A stretch of 64,000 bases of DNA from Isoetes taiwanensis (GCA_021234155.1 JAJEKV010000072.1:2932299-2996298); one strand, 5' to 3'; numbered from the stretch's first letter, positions 44,590 to 56,059 are shown. The notes: generated by a model from the letters alone, not told the origin. Program-made: numbers and translations.

Positions 44590-44897
44590 TTGGAAAACTG
44601 GGCATTTTGAAAGTCCTTTAGAAATGCTTGATGAAATGGATAATGTTGAGTTTAAAGATGACATTGTTACCTACAATACGTTGATTGATGCAATGTGGAA
44701 ATCTAAGACAGTATGAGATCCTCCTTTTTAGTAAGGAAGATGATGAAAGCTACTTAAAGGGTAGTTGTAAGATGGGCAAGGTAGACTATCCTTGTAAGAT
44801 AGACAAGGTAGACCTGGCTAGTGAATTTTTAGGAAAACTGAAGCAAGAATGTTGCAGTCCAAATGTTGTTACTTACAACACTTTGATTCATGGGTAA
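44590..44897 (+). pseudogene. PPR protein fragment (copy D)
   Basis: FKDDIVTYNTLIDAMWKSKT and, after a shift, CCSPNVVTYNTLIHG then stop. NTLIHG keeps the PPR wording where A-C have changed to TTLIPG, so D preserves the older state here. Confidence 0.72.
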
Positions 44898-45179
44898 TGT
44901 TCTACACCTTCATTCCCATGCCCTCGCACTCGCCCTCACCATCCATGGCCCGTCCATGCATCGCCATCACTAACTGCGGCTATTGCGACCTTGCAGAGGT
45001 CACTTTAATTTTTAGTCCATTTTTCACTTCCAGTTAAATTTTTTTTAACAATACTTTAACCTTCATTTTGGATGTGAAGAGAAAATATAGTTAGTGATTT
45101 CAGTTAACATAAAGCTAACAGCCCTTAACTACATAATACTAACTTAACTATTGGTATGAAGTTAATGGTTGCTGCGAAT

Positions 45180-45362
45180 GGACCCTCACACTAGTATTGC
45201 TGCTACTGCCTATTTGATACTCATGATGCTGACTTGTCTGTCAACAAAGCAAGACCCATGTTGTCTGCAACTTGAGAAAGCTTTTAGCTCCAGTAATAGC
45301 ATCAGTAAAGCTTCTAAGAAATTGATTATAGAGAAACACACTGGCCATGCGTACATGTCATC
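45180..45362 (+). repeat. Unit D copy of the KASKKLIIEKH-encoding fragment
   Basis: AYLILMMLTCLSTKQDPCCL and SISKASKKLIIEKH match 38905-39050. About 280 bases of unrelated, CCCTCGC-rich sequence (44898-45179) separate it from the PPR fragment, an insertion specific to D. Confidence 0.5.
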
Positions 45363-45389
45363 TTGACAAGTACTTGAGAATACAATAGA

Positions 45390-46490
45390 ATAGAATAGTT
45401 TTTTTAACGTCCACGGAGACCAATAGGTCATGGGACCCATACAATGGGCTAGTACAATCATTACTACTAGGATTAAAAAACCCCTGCCTCGAAAGGTTTT
45501 CAAGGGAAAAACCTTTGCAGTAATGATGATACTAGACAAGCGGAGATAATGACTACTGAGGGCTCAGTAATTGCTGACGTTTATCTAGAACCTCAAGTAT
45601 GTATAATGCCAAGTCATGCACAGATGGTGATCTGAGAAGTTGTGGAAGCGTGGAATGGAATGCTAATGTCAAAAAATGATTCCGGACTATCTCAAAAGCA
45701 GGGCAACTCAGAAGAGTATGGCTTTCATCTTCAATAACACATGAATCGCAACAGGCACATAGTCGCTTCTCCACGGCAATTCGCGGGCGCTCCCATCTAC
45801 CTGTCTCAATCCGTAGCCTATGGGACCCCATGCGAATTGATGCAATAGCTACAAGCTTGTTCCTGGACAATGAAGCAAGCAAATAAGCTTGGGGCCCTGG
45901 TGCCAAGGTGGGATTTATGTGTGCATGGTAATGACCAGTTTTCACTTGGGCCAAAGTAACTGCGTCCCATATCTTCTGAGAAAAACAACCATTGAGATAT
46001 TGTTGCAAAAGCTCAGGATCAGAACTGGCAAGCATCAGGCAGTGCTCTGGTTGCACAGCCCAACGGGCAAACCATGTAGTGCAATGCTCTTTCCAACATC
46101 GTTTCAAACGTTGAGGAGATTCAGCCATGGCAAGTGCAAGAACAGGATACCTAACATCATCCATGTGGTGCACCTTGCAGATATAGTGGAGATGGCGCTT
46201 CATGGCAGAATGTTGAAGAGGCCAAAAACTTGTCTCTTGTAAAAGAATAGCATAGGGCACCGTTGTTTTAACTCCGAGGCTGAGTGAGAAAGGACTTTTG
46301 CACCCGCTCCAAGCTCTCCCAAGCACTAGCACTAATGGCAGGCTCCCACACTTCAGAGCCATACAGTAAAACAGGCTCTACCAAAGCCCAAAACAAGTGG
46401 GCTTTCCGTGGCCAATCATGAATTTCTGCGCGAAAACAATTGTTTTGCATTGCATAGAGTGCTTGTTTTGCTTGAGCCATAAAGGGTTGC
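45390..46490 (-). mobile_element. LINE retrotransposon 2, 5'-truncated
   Basis: Minus-strand relative of the 33380-36708 element. The C-terminal coding region lies at 45553-46480; a 3' UTR hairpin pairs TCATTACT with AGTAATGA around a T-rich loop (about 45465-45530); the 3' end GGTCTCCGTGGACGTT is followed by an (ATTCT)n tail at 45385-45400. The 5' end is truncated at about 46490. Confidence 0.82.
45553..46480 (-). pseudogene. LINE C-terminal ORF part
   Basis: Two overlapping frames: KQALYAMQNNCF ... EPVLLYGSEVWEPAISAS ... LERVQKSFLT (46480-46275), then after a one-base shift LGVKTTVPYAILLQETSFWP ... RIETGRW ... LCACCDSCVIEDESHTLLSC (46260-45640). The CxCC...C motif and SCPAF ending are intact here, unlike the first LINE. 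Confidence 0.8.
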
Positions 46491-46499
46491 GCCTAGTGG

Positions 46500-47940
46500 A
46501 CAACCTCGTATGTTTCATATGTATACTAAACATATGCAATTAAACCCCTTTGCCAAATGGCAAAGCCCCTAAGGTCATGTAAAAGGAACAAAAGGGGAAA
46601 CCCTAAACCCTTTTCATTTTCGCATTTTGGCTTCCTTGGGTCATTCCGGCCAAGCCAAGCTGCTAGTCCCCATTACCAGGCACTGCCAAGCCACATTTGC
46701 ACAACAGACCTCTCAGGAGCAACTGCATTTAGTCAGAATGAAGGCATGGATGCGATGCGAGGAACTAGAGCAAGCCAAGGATCAGGTAACCTGTGATTTC
46801 GTTGTGCAAACCTGACTTTTAGCCCAGCAATGAGCTAGGATAGTATAGTAGATCAGTCTTAGCAGCCTTATAGATCCTAAGATCACCAGTCTTAATGAAT
46901 GAACCTAACCATGTATGTTTAGGTAGATAGATTAGATTCTATTCAGTATTTCAGTTCTTTGATGATGATGATGTTCCATTCTATGCTCTCCGGTGTATGT
47001 GGGAAGGGGGGTAGAGACCCTGAAACCTTCAGTAGCAGATGATTCTAGATAAACCTCATTAATTCCAAATTAATGGGGCCCATGTACAAGAGCCCGCCTG
47101 GTTGTGAGTGGCGAGGCTAGACCGGTGGTGGAACAAGGAGGACTTGTCCCATCACTGACTGATCCCTCTGGTGTGTAAAGCCTATCAGGGATCTACCCGG
47201 GCTAGGCTTAATGGCTTGCCACTGCGTGTAGGGAAGGCATGAGCTCGACACCTCTTGGGTGATGAGTCACCTTCAATGAGGTTCAAGTCGAAGAAGGGCA
47301 GTGGCCCTCTAGCCGCCTGTGATGGGCATGCTTGCCTCTGGAGGGGGTCATTCCCCTCCTGCCTCATCGGGATGAAACTTAGTAGTAGCCCCTTCTCCTA
47401 CGTGCGCGGCAGGCTACGGTCCAGTCCCTAGACTCTTCAACCTACTCTGCAAAGTGTACACTGGGAGGGGCCGATGGAGCGGACTACCCACAGCCATGTT
47501 CCGATGCCAGACCACTCCACTCTTATGAACTCTGTCTGCACTGATCTCTGGAGACCCAAGCCGTCAGTCCATACCCTGAAGTCTGAGCCTTGGGTAATAT
47601 CCCCCATTTGATGATGATATTGTTAATGTGTCTATACATGTATGCTATGGTATAGTCGTCCTTCGAGGTGACTCTGTTTGCAATTGATGTCATGTGCTTA
47701 CGTTTATTCACGCTTCCGCAACTAGGATAGTCCCAAGGAAAGACGGGACAAATGACCTGTCCATTCTTCCTCATCGATCCAGTGATAGGATTGGTGTCAG
47801 GTGGACGGCCCCTGACAGTTTGGCTGTCCGGGGGATGAACTCCACCTTCCAATATGGTGGGAGCATCATAGAAGAAGTAGAGGACGTCACAATAGTGGTG
47901 TACAGCAAAATCATCCGATGATGTTTCTGGCAAATAAAAT
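46500..47940. repeat. GC-rich retrotransposon-like repeat related to 1-737
   Basis: 46560-46620 has a CCCTAAACCC-type word, 46980-47220 aligns with 490-720 (GGGAAGGGGGGTAGAGACC...GGGCTAGGCTTA), and 47800-47850 has a CCCTGACAGTTTGGCTGTCCGGGGGATGAACTCC word. Overlapping frames on both strands have no recognised domain. Probably the non-coding end of an LTR retrotransposon. Confidence 0.45.
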
Positions 47941-48248
47941 CGAAAAAAGAAAAATAAGAAAGAAAATGGCCAGAATTAAATGGTTGTGGTGCCCAGAAAA
48001 CAAAAAAATTTGGGGATGAACAATAAGTTACAAAATGTTTAATACACTACAGGACGACAGTGCGGCACCACAGACACTGCATTTTTGTCATGTTTTCGGA
48101 TTTGGTGAGAAACAAATGAGAGTGATCTTTATATATAGGGTGCTCGAAAGAACATATTTCAAATGTAAGCTCTAACTGGAGTTTCCCGCCAATATATTAG
48201 CATTAGAGATTTTTTGAGATCATAAATGGGCCTTCTAAGAACTATTGA

Positions 48249-48702
48249 CTAAGCTATATAAACTACCAATCAGAAAACAGAACTGGTAATCCATTCAGCA
48301 AAACAGTTATAACTAACTCACTGGATCACATTTTCTAGCATAAGTGTTGATAGAAAGGTCCAAATGAGCTCTTGTTTGGTGCAATAGATAGATCTCATTG
48401 AGATCTTTCCAACCTTGGGTGGTTTGCATATCTTTTAGCCCCATAGGATAGTTGAAAATGGTAAAAACCATATTTTTTGGAGTTTTGACAATCATAAGTG
48501 GTTAAAATATGTGCAAAGCACCTAAGGTTGGAAAGATCTCAACGAGATCTATCTATTGCACTAAACGAGAGCTCATTTGGACTTTTCTATCAATAGTTAT
48601 GCTAGAAAATATGATCCAGTGAGTTAGTTATAACAGTTTTGCTGACTGGACCCGTCAGGCTCTGATTTCTGATTGGTAGTTCATTTATCTTCATTTGGCT
48701 TA
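48249..48702. mobile_element. Foldback MITE
   Basis: Two ~190-base arms are inverted copies, e.g. CTACCAATCAGAAA (48270) with TTTCTGATTGGTAG (48667), AACTAACTCACTGGATCA with TGATCCAGTGAGTTAGTT, and AGATCTTTCCAACCTTGGGT against ACCTAAGGTTGGAAAGATCT. The centre is about 80 bases. No coding capacity. Confidence 0.8.
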
Positions 48703-48704
48703 GT

Positions 48705-49690
48705 TGGCATGTTTTGAAGGCCCTTTTTTAATTTCAAAAAAACCATAATGGCAGAAGTATTTGTAGCACCGAAATAGTATCAGCATGTGGATGTGTACAT
48801 ACATGTTAGCGAGAAACGTTGCAAATGTTTTTTTTTTCCAAATTACTATAGAAACCTTCTCTAAAATTACTCTAGAAACCTTTTCTATCTTTAACAGCCT
48901 TGCTAGAGCTGATAGCTTCGTCTTAACAACCGCCTTAGCACAAGCCCCTGCACAAAATCGGCAAAGCTCTGCACAAGCAAACTCCACAAGATCAGGAAAG
49001 CCCTGAATCTGCCTATCCTATGCTATGCTTTTGCCCTCAACCGATAGAGGTTTGCACCATGCTCTATTTGTTATTGGAAGCTGCGAATTTATAGGTTGCA
49101 AGCTTTGGCACTCACTTTAGCGTGTGCAATTCCTGATTTTACCTTTATCATGGAATAAGAGTTTAGCTTCTCTCTTCTCGCACATGTAAGCAACCTAGTA
49201 GGTCTCCCCTCTATTTCTGTTTCCAGGCAGTTGTTTCTCTTGAAATTTTGTGTTTAAATGGGCTGAATTCAACAACTGGTGATGTTAATGGTAAGCACAA
49301 ACTATGTAAGCCTCAATTAGCATATGGTAGTCGGCCATTTAGAGCTCATAATCATAGTCGTTCAGAGCTAAAGCCGCTAAACTTGCAGGGCAGACCCCTT
49401 TCTCTATCTTCCCAAACTCATTTTCTGCCGTTGATTGCATAGAAAAGATCAAAGATGAGCAGTTCAACGCCATTTTATTGAGTGATTATTCTCACCAACC
49501 ATTGCTCGACCAGGCTACTTCAATCCAAGCACTAGCACACTATCTAATTGTAGCCAATAGACCTACCTGCACGCCGGAGCTGCATCCAGGAAGTAGGTGT
49601 ACATGTGGCTTATTTTCACATGTCACCTGGATTTTTTGCTGCATTTTTAAGTGTGCCACCCGGACTTTTGATCAGTGTTGACCAGTCAAA
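48705..49690. other. Stretch without recognisable genes
   Basis: A 73-residue frame (48785-49006) and a 64-residue frame (49248-49442, ...LAYGSRPFRAHNHSRSELK) are open but lack family features or splice context that I can support. Confidence 0.4.
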
Positions 49691-49719
49691 CCACCAACAT
49701 AATTTTAATACATGTTAGA

Positions 49720-49912
49720 GATATCTTAATCTTAATGAGGTGAGCCTTACTTAAATGACTCCATGTTTAGACAAAAACTTTTAAAGTTTGTATGCCTGCT
49801 AGGAGGTCATGGGGACCAATAACAGCTACAATACTTCCAAAACCATAAAAGCAACAATGTCTCCACGAATTGGAGTAGGATGTTTATGCAAAAGAGGATA
49901 GAGTATTGTTTT
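49720..49912. repeat. Flank repeat with ~80-bp inverted segment
   Basis: Collinear with 50622-50822 (CTTAATGAGGTGAGCCTTACTT...GGATAGAG) except that 49815-49893 is inverted relative to 50716-50797. Part of it also recurs at 55925-56000. Confidence 0.7.
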
Positions 49913-50287
49913 GGAGGTAAATTGCAGCCATAAAAATTTGTGCATGTGACAATGATAAGGAAACCAGTGCCAGAAAAACGTTAAACCAACAAAGAGAGAA
50001 ACATTGCATATTATTAGAGACATTGCTGCTTATTTATATGCCACTACCAAGTAATAGCAGACAACCATTGCCAATCACTCAGCATTTGGCAGAGCAATAT
50101 TCAGGTTTGAATGTTTTAGGACACATCTTTGTGCAACCATATCCATTTTTCACGCAGCAATAGTGAGCAATACCTTTTTGACACATGTAAATGCATCTAT
50201 AGCCATTGTTGATACAACATTCATACTCAAATCCTGATGGGCATAGCTGCTGGCAGCGATAACCGTTCTTGACGCAACAAAAGTATT
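49913..50287 (-). pseudogene. Cysteine-rich protein gene copy 2, 3' part only
   Basis: Matches the last ~3 repeats and 3' flank of 14310-14685: ...CCVKNGYRCQQLC, CCINNGYRCIYMC, CCVKNGYGCTKMC on the minus strand. It stops abruptly at 50287 with no upstream exon, and two of the NGYGC words have become NGYRC. The frame of the remaining part is open. Confidence 0.68.
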
Positions 50288-50822
50288 GCCTTAAACATGG
50301 TCAAGTCTTAGCAGTTGTGAAAAGGGATGAATGTAACTTTATCTTTCAAATCAAATATTGAATTTAATGTGTTGAAAGGAAATGTTCAGAATGTGTGACA
50401 CCATTACATGGGATCTTTTGTCATTAGGATCAACAGCTTTCTATCTATTGTTCAGTTGCTAGAATACAACATCGTAAAGTGGTTTCGTGTATGTTCAATA
50501 TTGAAATGTAATTACACATGAAATGATTGAGATAAATAGAAAGAGTGGTTTGCTTCTCTAGATACAGGTTGTGGATAAAAAGAAATATTCGCAGCGGCCT
50601 TGGTCGCCGCAATAAATTTCTTTTAATCTTAATGAGGTAAGCCTTACTTATATGACTTTATGTTTAGACAAAAAAAAATTTAAGTTTGTATGCGGTTAAG
50701 GAGGTTATGGGGAGTTTTGTATAAACATCCTACTCCAACTTCCTAGAGACATTGTTGCTTTTATGGTTTTGGAAGCATTGTAGCTATTATTGGTAGAGGA
50801 TAGAGTGTCGTTTTGGAGGTAT

Positions 50823-52135
50823 AGATATGGGGCAGGCAAGGGGGAGAGATACACATTAAAAAGGCTAATGCGATTGTCATGAGAATGTTAGTTGTTAATG
50901 GTTCTCAAGAACATTTCTAAAGGGGACTTAGGAAGGCATTTCCACCAAACCATTACAAAGTTAATTAAGCTAAAACTGGGGGAGGGAAGCTTATCTAAAT
51001 TATTATTTGGAGGGAGCAAAATTGGCACTGGAAAAAAAGACAAGGAGCGGATCAAAGGAACAAAAAGGGTCGAGCCCAGATCGTGTATCAGAAAAAAAGG
51101 GCCGGAATCAGAAAATAGGCTTGGTCTACTAAGAAGAGCGCAACAACCTTTTTGCTATATTATAGGCCAGTTGGTCTCCGTGGACGATAAAATCATATTC
51201 TATTCTATTCTTATCCTGCGCAAATAGAAAAAATGAATATAAATGGGACTGGAATCCGAATAGGGGAAAAAATGGGATTAGCCAAATGGCTTTTTTGGAC
51301 ATGAAAAGGGCTAAACTATAAAGGAGGAATTTTTGGGCGAGAATCCAAATATTTTCAAAGTTGACCTCCCTTACACCAAGGTTTAGCCAAATTCAGAAAG
51401 AAGGAGAGGAAAAATTCTTCCACTTTCCATCTGCATTTAAGGATAGATTAGCCCTCTAATGTAAAATATGAGAGATTCATGAGATTATGGAATAGAGGTT
51501 GCTTTACTCCCCAGTTTTTTGTTCTCCAACTAGTAGATTTCTATTATTAATATGGTACAATAAAAAGTTTGGCATAGCATAAATGTTTGGCTAAAGTTTA
51601 TATACAGGTTCAAACAAAAATAGCCAAACTTCAAAATAATAAAGAAAATTTGAATAGCCAAACATTGAAAGTTTTCCTATGTATTTTGGGTCACATAGCC
51701 AAAGTTGTTCTAGCTAATCTAAAATATGACTTTTAGTAATTTTTTTCCCCCGGCGTGATCATCGTTGCTCCATCTCTTCCTCTAAGATCCTTGGAAAATG
51801 GCCCATAAGCTTATTCAAGCTTGGATCCGGATCAATCCTTCTTCTCTAAGGAAAATGGCCCTAAGTCGTTCCATATTTTCCATATTTTGTTGTGGAAACA
51901 TTGTACTCTTGCTCATATGTTGAGCTGATATAAAGACTCCAAGATTATCTTTAAGCCTTGTTCCTTGCTTATACTGCTGTAACTCCAAGGAAATAGGCTT
52001 TGATTATTATTTTGCCCTTCATCTAGTCTTGTGTTGGATTGTTTTAAATAGAGCGAGAGATCTTCAATTCATACCTTGTCTAAGACTTATTGTTAGAAGG
52101 GCCTTGGGTAGTAAAATACCCCTTTAATCGTATCA
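50823..52135 (+). repeat. 5' LTR
   Basis: Aligned with the 3' LTR, it carries two extra pieces: a ~48-base LINE tail (51167-51213) and about 480 bases (51255-51735) rich in AGCCAAA words. The remainder matches, including TTGGATTGTTTTAAATAGAG and TCATACCTTGTCTAAGAC near the 3' end. Confidence 0.8.
51167..51213 (+). mobile_element. LINE 3' tail, extremely 5'-truncated
   Basis: AGGCCAGTTGGTCTCCGTGG then ACGATAAAA and an (ATTCT)n tail interrupt the 5' LTR; the 3' LTR lacks it at the equivalent place (about 53940). It matches the ends of the LINEs at 36660-36708 and 45390-45425. Confidence 0.75.
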
Positions 52136-52137
52136 AA

Positions 52138-52149
52138 TGGTATCAGAGC
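52138..52149 (+). promoter_or_regulatory. Primer-binding site (initiator tRNA-Met)
   Basis: TGGTATCAGAGC lies 2 bases after the 5' LTR end (...GTATCA). This 12-base word is complementary to the 3' end of plant initiator tRNA-Met and is the usual primer site of Copia-type and many TRIM elements. Confidence 0.85.
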
Positions 52150-53595
52150 GGAAGTTTGTGATTCTTCTGGGAATCTATGGGCTGTGGGAACATTACCGAC
52201 ATTTTGAATTTTTGCTTTTGATTGGAATCAAGAAGACGAAACTAGTGGTGGCATCCTACTCCAAGGCTGCGAAATAACAAGAATCTTGCAAGCTTGTGCT
52301 CCAAGTACGGATGGGTTTAACTTCGTCAAAGAAGTATTGAGGCGGTATAAGTTATGGGTAAACTGGCGAATCTCTGGAGCGTGGCGTCCAAAGTGGAGAC
52401 TTAGAGTTCTGGAGCCCCAAGAATTTGTGTGACTTTTGGGATAAAGATTTGGTGCTTGAGGAAGAATCATATCGTTCCATTAAATGGGTATTGTAAATAA
52501 GGTGGATTTGGCGACTATTGCTGCAAGTGAAGCTGGAGCATCAGCAGCAGAGAAAAAAGAAAACTCGGTGCTTTCGTGGAGAATGCTCGAAGCATATGGG
52601 ACCGACTTGTTGAGAACGAGTTCGGATGATTGGGGAAATTCATATGATCCTTTGGGGATTATGGAATAAGTAAGTGGTTGCTGAATTGTCGTAGAAAAAG
52701 CTTGTCTTGGAGACAAGTAATACTTACTGTATAACATTGAGCTCTGCTTTGTCATAATAGCCGAACTACTCGCCATAACCTCTTGCCACCTCTAGAAGTT
52801 CATCTTGGTCATCTGAGCCTGTAATAACTTCCAACATTTAAGCCTGAGTATGAGAACTGCAAAAGCATCTTGCTTGGGATTATAGAGTCAGATCGTGGTG
52901 ATCTAAGAGGCTGGTTGGCTGTGGTATAAATATTTGACTTTGGAAGTCATTCATATTAACATTTGACCTTATTTGTAGGTTTGCTTAGTGATAAGCGTTG
53001 GGGAGGAACTTTACGTACCAGTTGTCAAGCATATGGACGCAGAAAAATTTGGATGCGGAATCTGAAATTGTTTCTTATGGGACAGACTTATGGGTAAAGT
53101 TCGTAAGTTGATTTTCTTTATGCGAAATAAAGAGTAAAATTTTATTTCTTGTGTGTACCCATGGTAGATTGGTAATTACGACTGCGACGTAATAGGCCTG
53201 AACATGGTGCACTAATTGTGAATGTCTCTTGGTAGATTAGTAATTGTGCTGCAGCGCAATAGGCTTGAACAAGAGTGCATGATGTATATTTTTGAAGAGT
53301 GGTAATTGTGGTTGCAACACAATAGGCCTGACAAAAACTGCATTTGTATCGCGGAGATACTGTATCGCTGAGATACAATTGTTTTGCAGAGAAAAGAAAC
53401 ATGGAGGTGTTAAAGACATATAGTACTGTGGAAGTACAATAACATATTTCTTGAGTTTGTAGGTCTAAGAAACTTCCAGGTTCTAAGAAACTTCCAGGTT
53501 CATGTTGATTGCGAGGCAATCACTTTGAGAAGGGATGGACCCAACTGAAGTGTATCTGAAAGATCGCGGACGATCTTCTTTAAGAAGGCATGGAT
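52150..53595 (+). other. Interior of the LTR element
   Basis: No retroviral domain in any frame. Around 53160-53340 a ~65-base unit is repeated about three times (words GGTAATT, GCAATAGGC(C/T)TGA). A 61-residue frame at 52484-52669 is unrecognised. A clear polypurine tract before 53596 is not obvious. Confidence 0.6.
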
Positions 53596-54548
53596 TGATA
53601 TGGGGCAGACACGGGAGAGAGATCCACATTAAAAAGGCTAAGGCAATTATCATGAGAACGTTAGTTGTTAATGGTTCTCAAAAACATTTCTAAAGGGGGA
53701 CTTAGGAAGGCATTTCCACCAAACCATTACAAGGTTAGTTAAGCTTAAGAAGAAGGGGGGAGGGGGAAAGCTTATGTAAATTATTATTTGGAGGGAGCAA
53801 AATTGGCAACTGGCAAAAAGACAAGGAGCGGATCAAAGGAACAAAAAGGGGTCGAGCTCAGATTGTGTATCGAAAGAAAAGGGCCAGAATCAGAAAATAG
53901 GCTTGGTCTACTAAGAAGAGCGCAACAACCTTTTTGCTAAATTAACTTATACCTGCAAATAGAAAAAGGCCAGCACGAATATAAATGGGAATGGCCAGTT
54001 TACAGGGAAGAGAGAACTCTGTGGCAGAATCTGACTTCTACAGCCCCAGGTCTTCATCGTTGCTCCATCTCGGAGTGCCTCATCCAGATCCGATCTCCTT
54101 TGCTCCCCTGCTTGGACGATGAGACAAATTCGGATATTACTTGTTGTTGATACCTCGCAAGCTTATTCAAGCTTGAATCTGTTGTAATCGATGTGTCATA
54201 TGCCGAAGGGAGATTAGCTGTGATCAATTCTTCTTCTCTAAATCCTTGGGAAATTGCCTTGAGATGTGGATCCGGTTGGGCGGATAACGGCTGCTCCATA
54301 TTTTGTTGTGGAAACATTGTACTCTTGCTCATATCTTGAGCTAATATAAAGACTCCAAGATTACCTCTACGCCTTGTTCCTTGCTTATACTGCTGTAACT
54401 CCAGGGAAGTAGGCCTTGATTATTATTTTGCCCGCCATCTAGTGTGTTGGATTGTTTTAAATAGAGCGAGAGATCTTCAATTCATACCTTGTCTAAGACT
54501 TATTGTTAGAGGGGCCTTGAGGAGTAAAAGACCCCTTTAATCATATCA
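53596..54548 (+). repeat. 3' LTR
   Basis: 953 bases, TGATATGGGG...CATATCA. It lacks the two insertions of the 5' LTR and so represents the more original length. Confidence 0.8.
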
Positions 54549-54797
54549 TATATTGCAGCCGAAAAATTTGTACATGTGATGCTGATTCTATTCTAAAGAA
54601 ATCAATGCGAGAAAACCGTGCCTGAAATAAAAAAAATTGCATATTATTCAGATATTGCTGCTTATTTATATGCCAATACAAAGTAGTAGTTGTCAGCCCT
54701 TGCCAATCACTCAGCATTTGGCTGAGAAATATTCAGGTTTGATGTTTTAGGGCACATCTTTGTGCAGTCATATCCATTGTTCTCGCAACAAAGGAAT
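54549..54797 (-). pseudogene. Cysteine-rich protein gene copy 3, 3' end only
   Basis: Matches 14310-14550: 3' flank, then ...CTKMCPKTSNLNI and stop region on the minus strand, cut at about 54797 before the CC pair. It is separated from its left flank by the LTR element. Confidence 0.65.
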
Positions 54798-54799
54798 AG

Positions 54800-55920
54800 T
54801 GAGTAAGATCAAAACAATTTGCATAATCATACAACTTCCTGGGGTCATTATATCTGTTAAATAAGCAGTCAAATGTGTAAACCAAAGGGACTAAGGATAT
54901 GGAGATGGAGTAGAATAATTTCGAGACTTGCATTTAATAAGCCATAATTAGTGTTGTGTTATTGTATTGGACACAGATAAAATTGCTGAGAGCAAATCAA
55001 ATGAGGCTTGGATGCCTACCTTAATAAAATGCTGGAAGTGCCAACAATTTGTTGCATTAGCATTTGCATATTTCTTCGGGAACTATGTTATGCATGTAGA
55101 TAAAGGTGGATCTTCTGAGTTGGATCCTTATTATCCAAATAACAGGATGGCTACTACTATTTTCATGTATGCCACTTAATGGGGCAAATTCACCTAGAGC
55201 GTCCCTGAAATCAAAAAATGTTTCATTTACAACAATTCAAATGTAATGGCACATCAATCACATACAAACAAAGAATCTTCAAAAGATAGCATTGCGCTGA
55301 ATCTGCCTTGTCTTTGTGTGCCATAACTCTATTCTTCTTTATTACAAAGAGCTTTGCATAAAAGGAAGCAGATTTATGTAGATGGGGATAGACACATAGA
55401 GCATAATGTGCAAGGACCTTCTAAGGCTCTTTGAGCACATTCAATGTAAAGACATCCGAGCGTAATGGTCGGTAACAAGAATTGATTACAAGCAGCTTTG
55501 AAGGACTCTATGCCGATGGTTGTGAATTATGCAAAAGTAGCTCTTATTCACTCCTATAACACATTGTGTAAACTACTTCTTTCTAGAGTTGGGACTATTC
55601 TTCAAACAATTCAAGAAGTTCATACATGAAGTAAGATCAAAGATCTTAAAGCATAGATGCAACTCCAGAAGAACATGAAAACAGATTTGGATGGAAGAAT
55701 ATGAAAAGGATTTAGAAACCATTGCCCAAAATGAAATTAGCATAGCTTATAGTACAGAAGAGAGCATGACCTAACTTGATATTAGAGAAGCACATGATCA
55801 TCCGCTTGATGTTTATAACGACATAAGATTGAATTCAAGTGAGAAGCATAAATGACACTGCAAGATGGGCATTAGAGCAATAGCCAAATTCCTTATTTGT
55901 AGAAGCTTCTACTTAACATC
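54800..55920. other. Stretch without recognised genes
   Basis: An open 70-residue plus frame at 54967-55179 (WMPTLIKCWKCQQFVALAFA...) ends in TAA and resembles no family I know. From 55300 to 55750 short coding-looking runs (KRKQIYVDGDRHIEHNVQGP; LLLSRVGTILQTIQEVHT) are broken by stops, suggesting an old unidentified pseudogene. Confidence 0.35.
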
Positions 55921-56002
55921 ATATCTAGAAGCATTGTTGCTTTTATAGTTTTGGAAGTATTGTAGCTGTTATTGATAGAGGATAAAGTGTTGTTTTGGTG
56001 CT

Positions 56003-56059
56003 AGGGAACCCATGGGTAGGAGAGGGTTTCCCACCGGAAACCCTCGACTGCCCATGGGT
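56003..56059. other. Long interrupted palindrome
   Basis: AACCCATGGG(C)AG / CTGCCCATGGGTT outer arms and AGGGTTTCC / GGAAACCCT inner arms surround a CACC loop. It immediately follows a 3' copy of the 50745-50822 repeat (55925-56000), so may be an element terminus. CCACCGGTAGGTGG just beyond it is a second small palindrome. Confidence 0.55.

Larger units (their letters stand above)
41340..45390. repeat. Composite repeat unit D, internally duplicated at its 5' end
   Basis: Starts inside the promoter piece (AAGCTCAAGCTCGTC, with the TATA-like box) and lacks the signal-peptide codons. The first 930 bases, as far as GGAGCCAGAGGGTTTTGCCATT, are followed by a second copy of the 60-bp-repeat region (42275 on), a partial tandem duplication. 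It is more diverged from A-C than those are from each other, and ends in the PPR-downstream fragment where LINE 2 is inserted. Confidence 0.7.
50823..54548 (+). mobile_element. Non-autonomous LTR retrotransposon (TRIM/LARD-like)
   Basis: 5' LTR 50823-52135, primer-binding site 52138-52149, ~1.45-kb interior and 3' LTR 53596-54548. The LTRs begin (T/A)GATATGGGGCAG and end ATCRTATCA. No gag, protease, integrase or RT is seen in the interior. It is inserted into a third cysteine-rich gene copy at the GGAGGTAT|TATATTGCAGCC site (compare GGAGGTATATTGCAGCC at 14310); only TAT is clearly duplicated. Divergence and indels between the LTRs imply an old insertion. Confidence 0.8.

Noticed and set aside
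47523-47933. 136-residue minus-strand ORF
   Set aside because: Overlaps frames on the other strand within a GC-rich repeat; no domain recognised.
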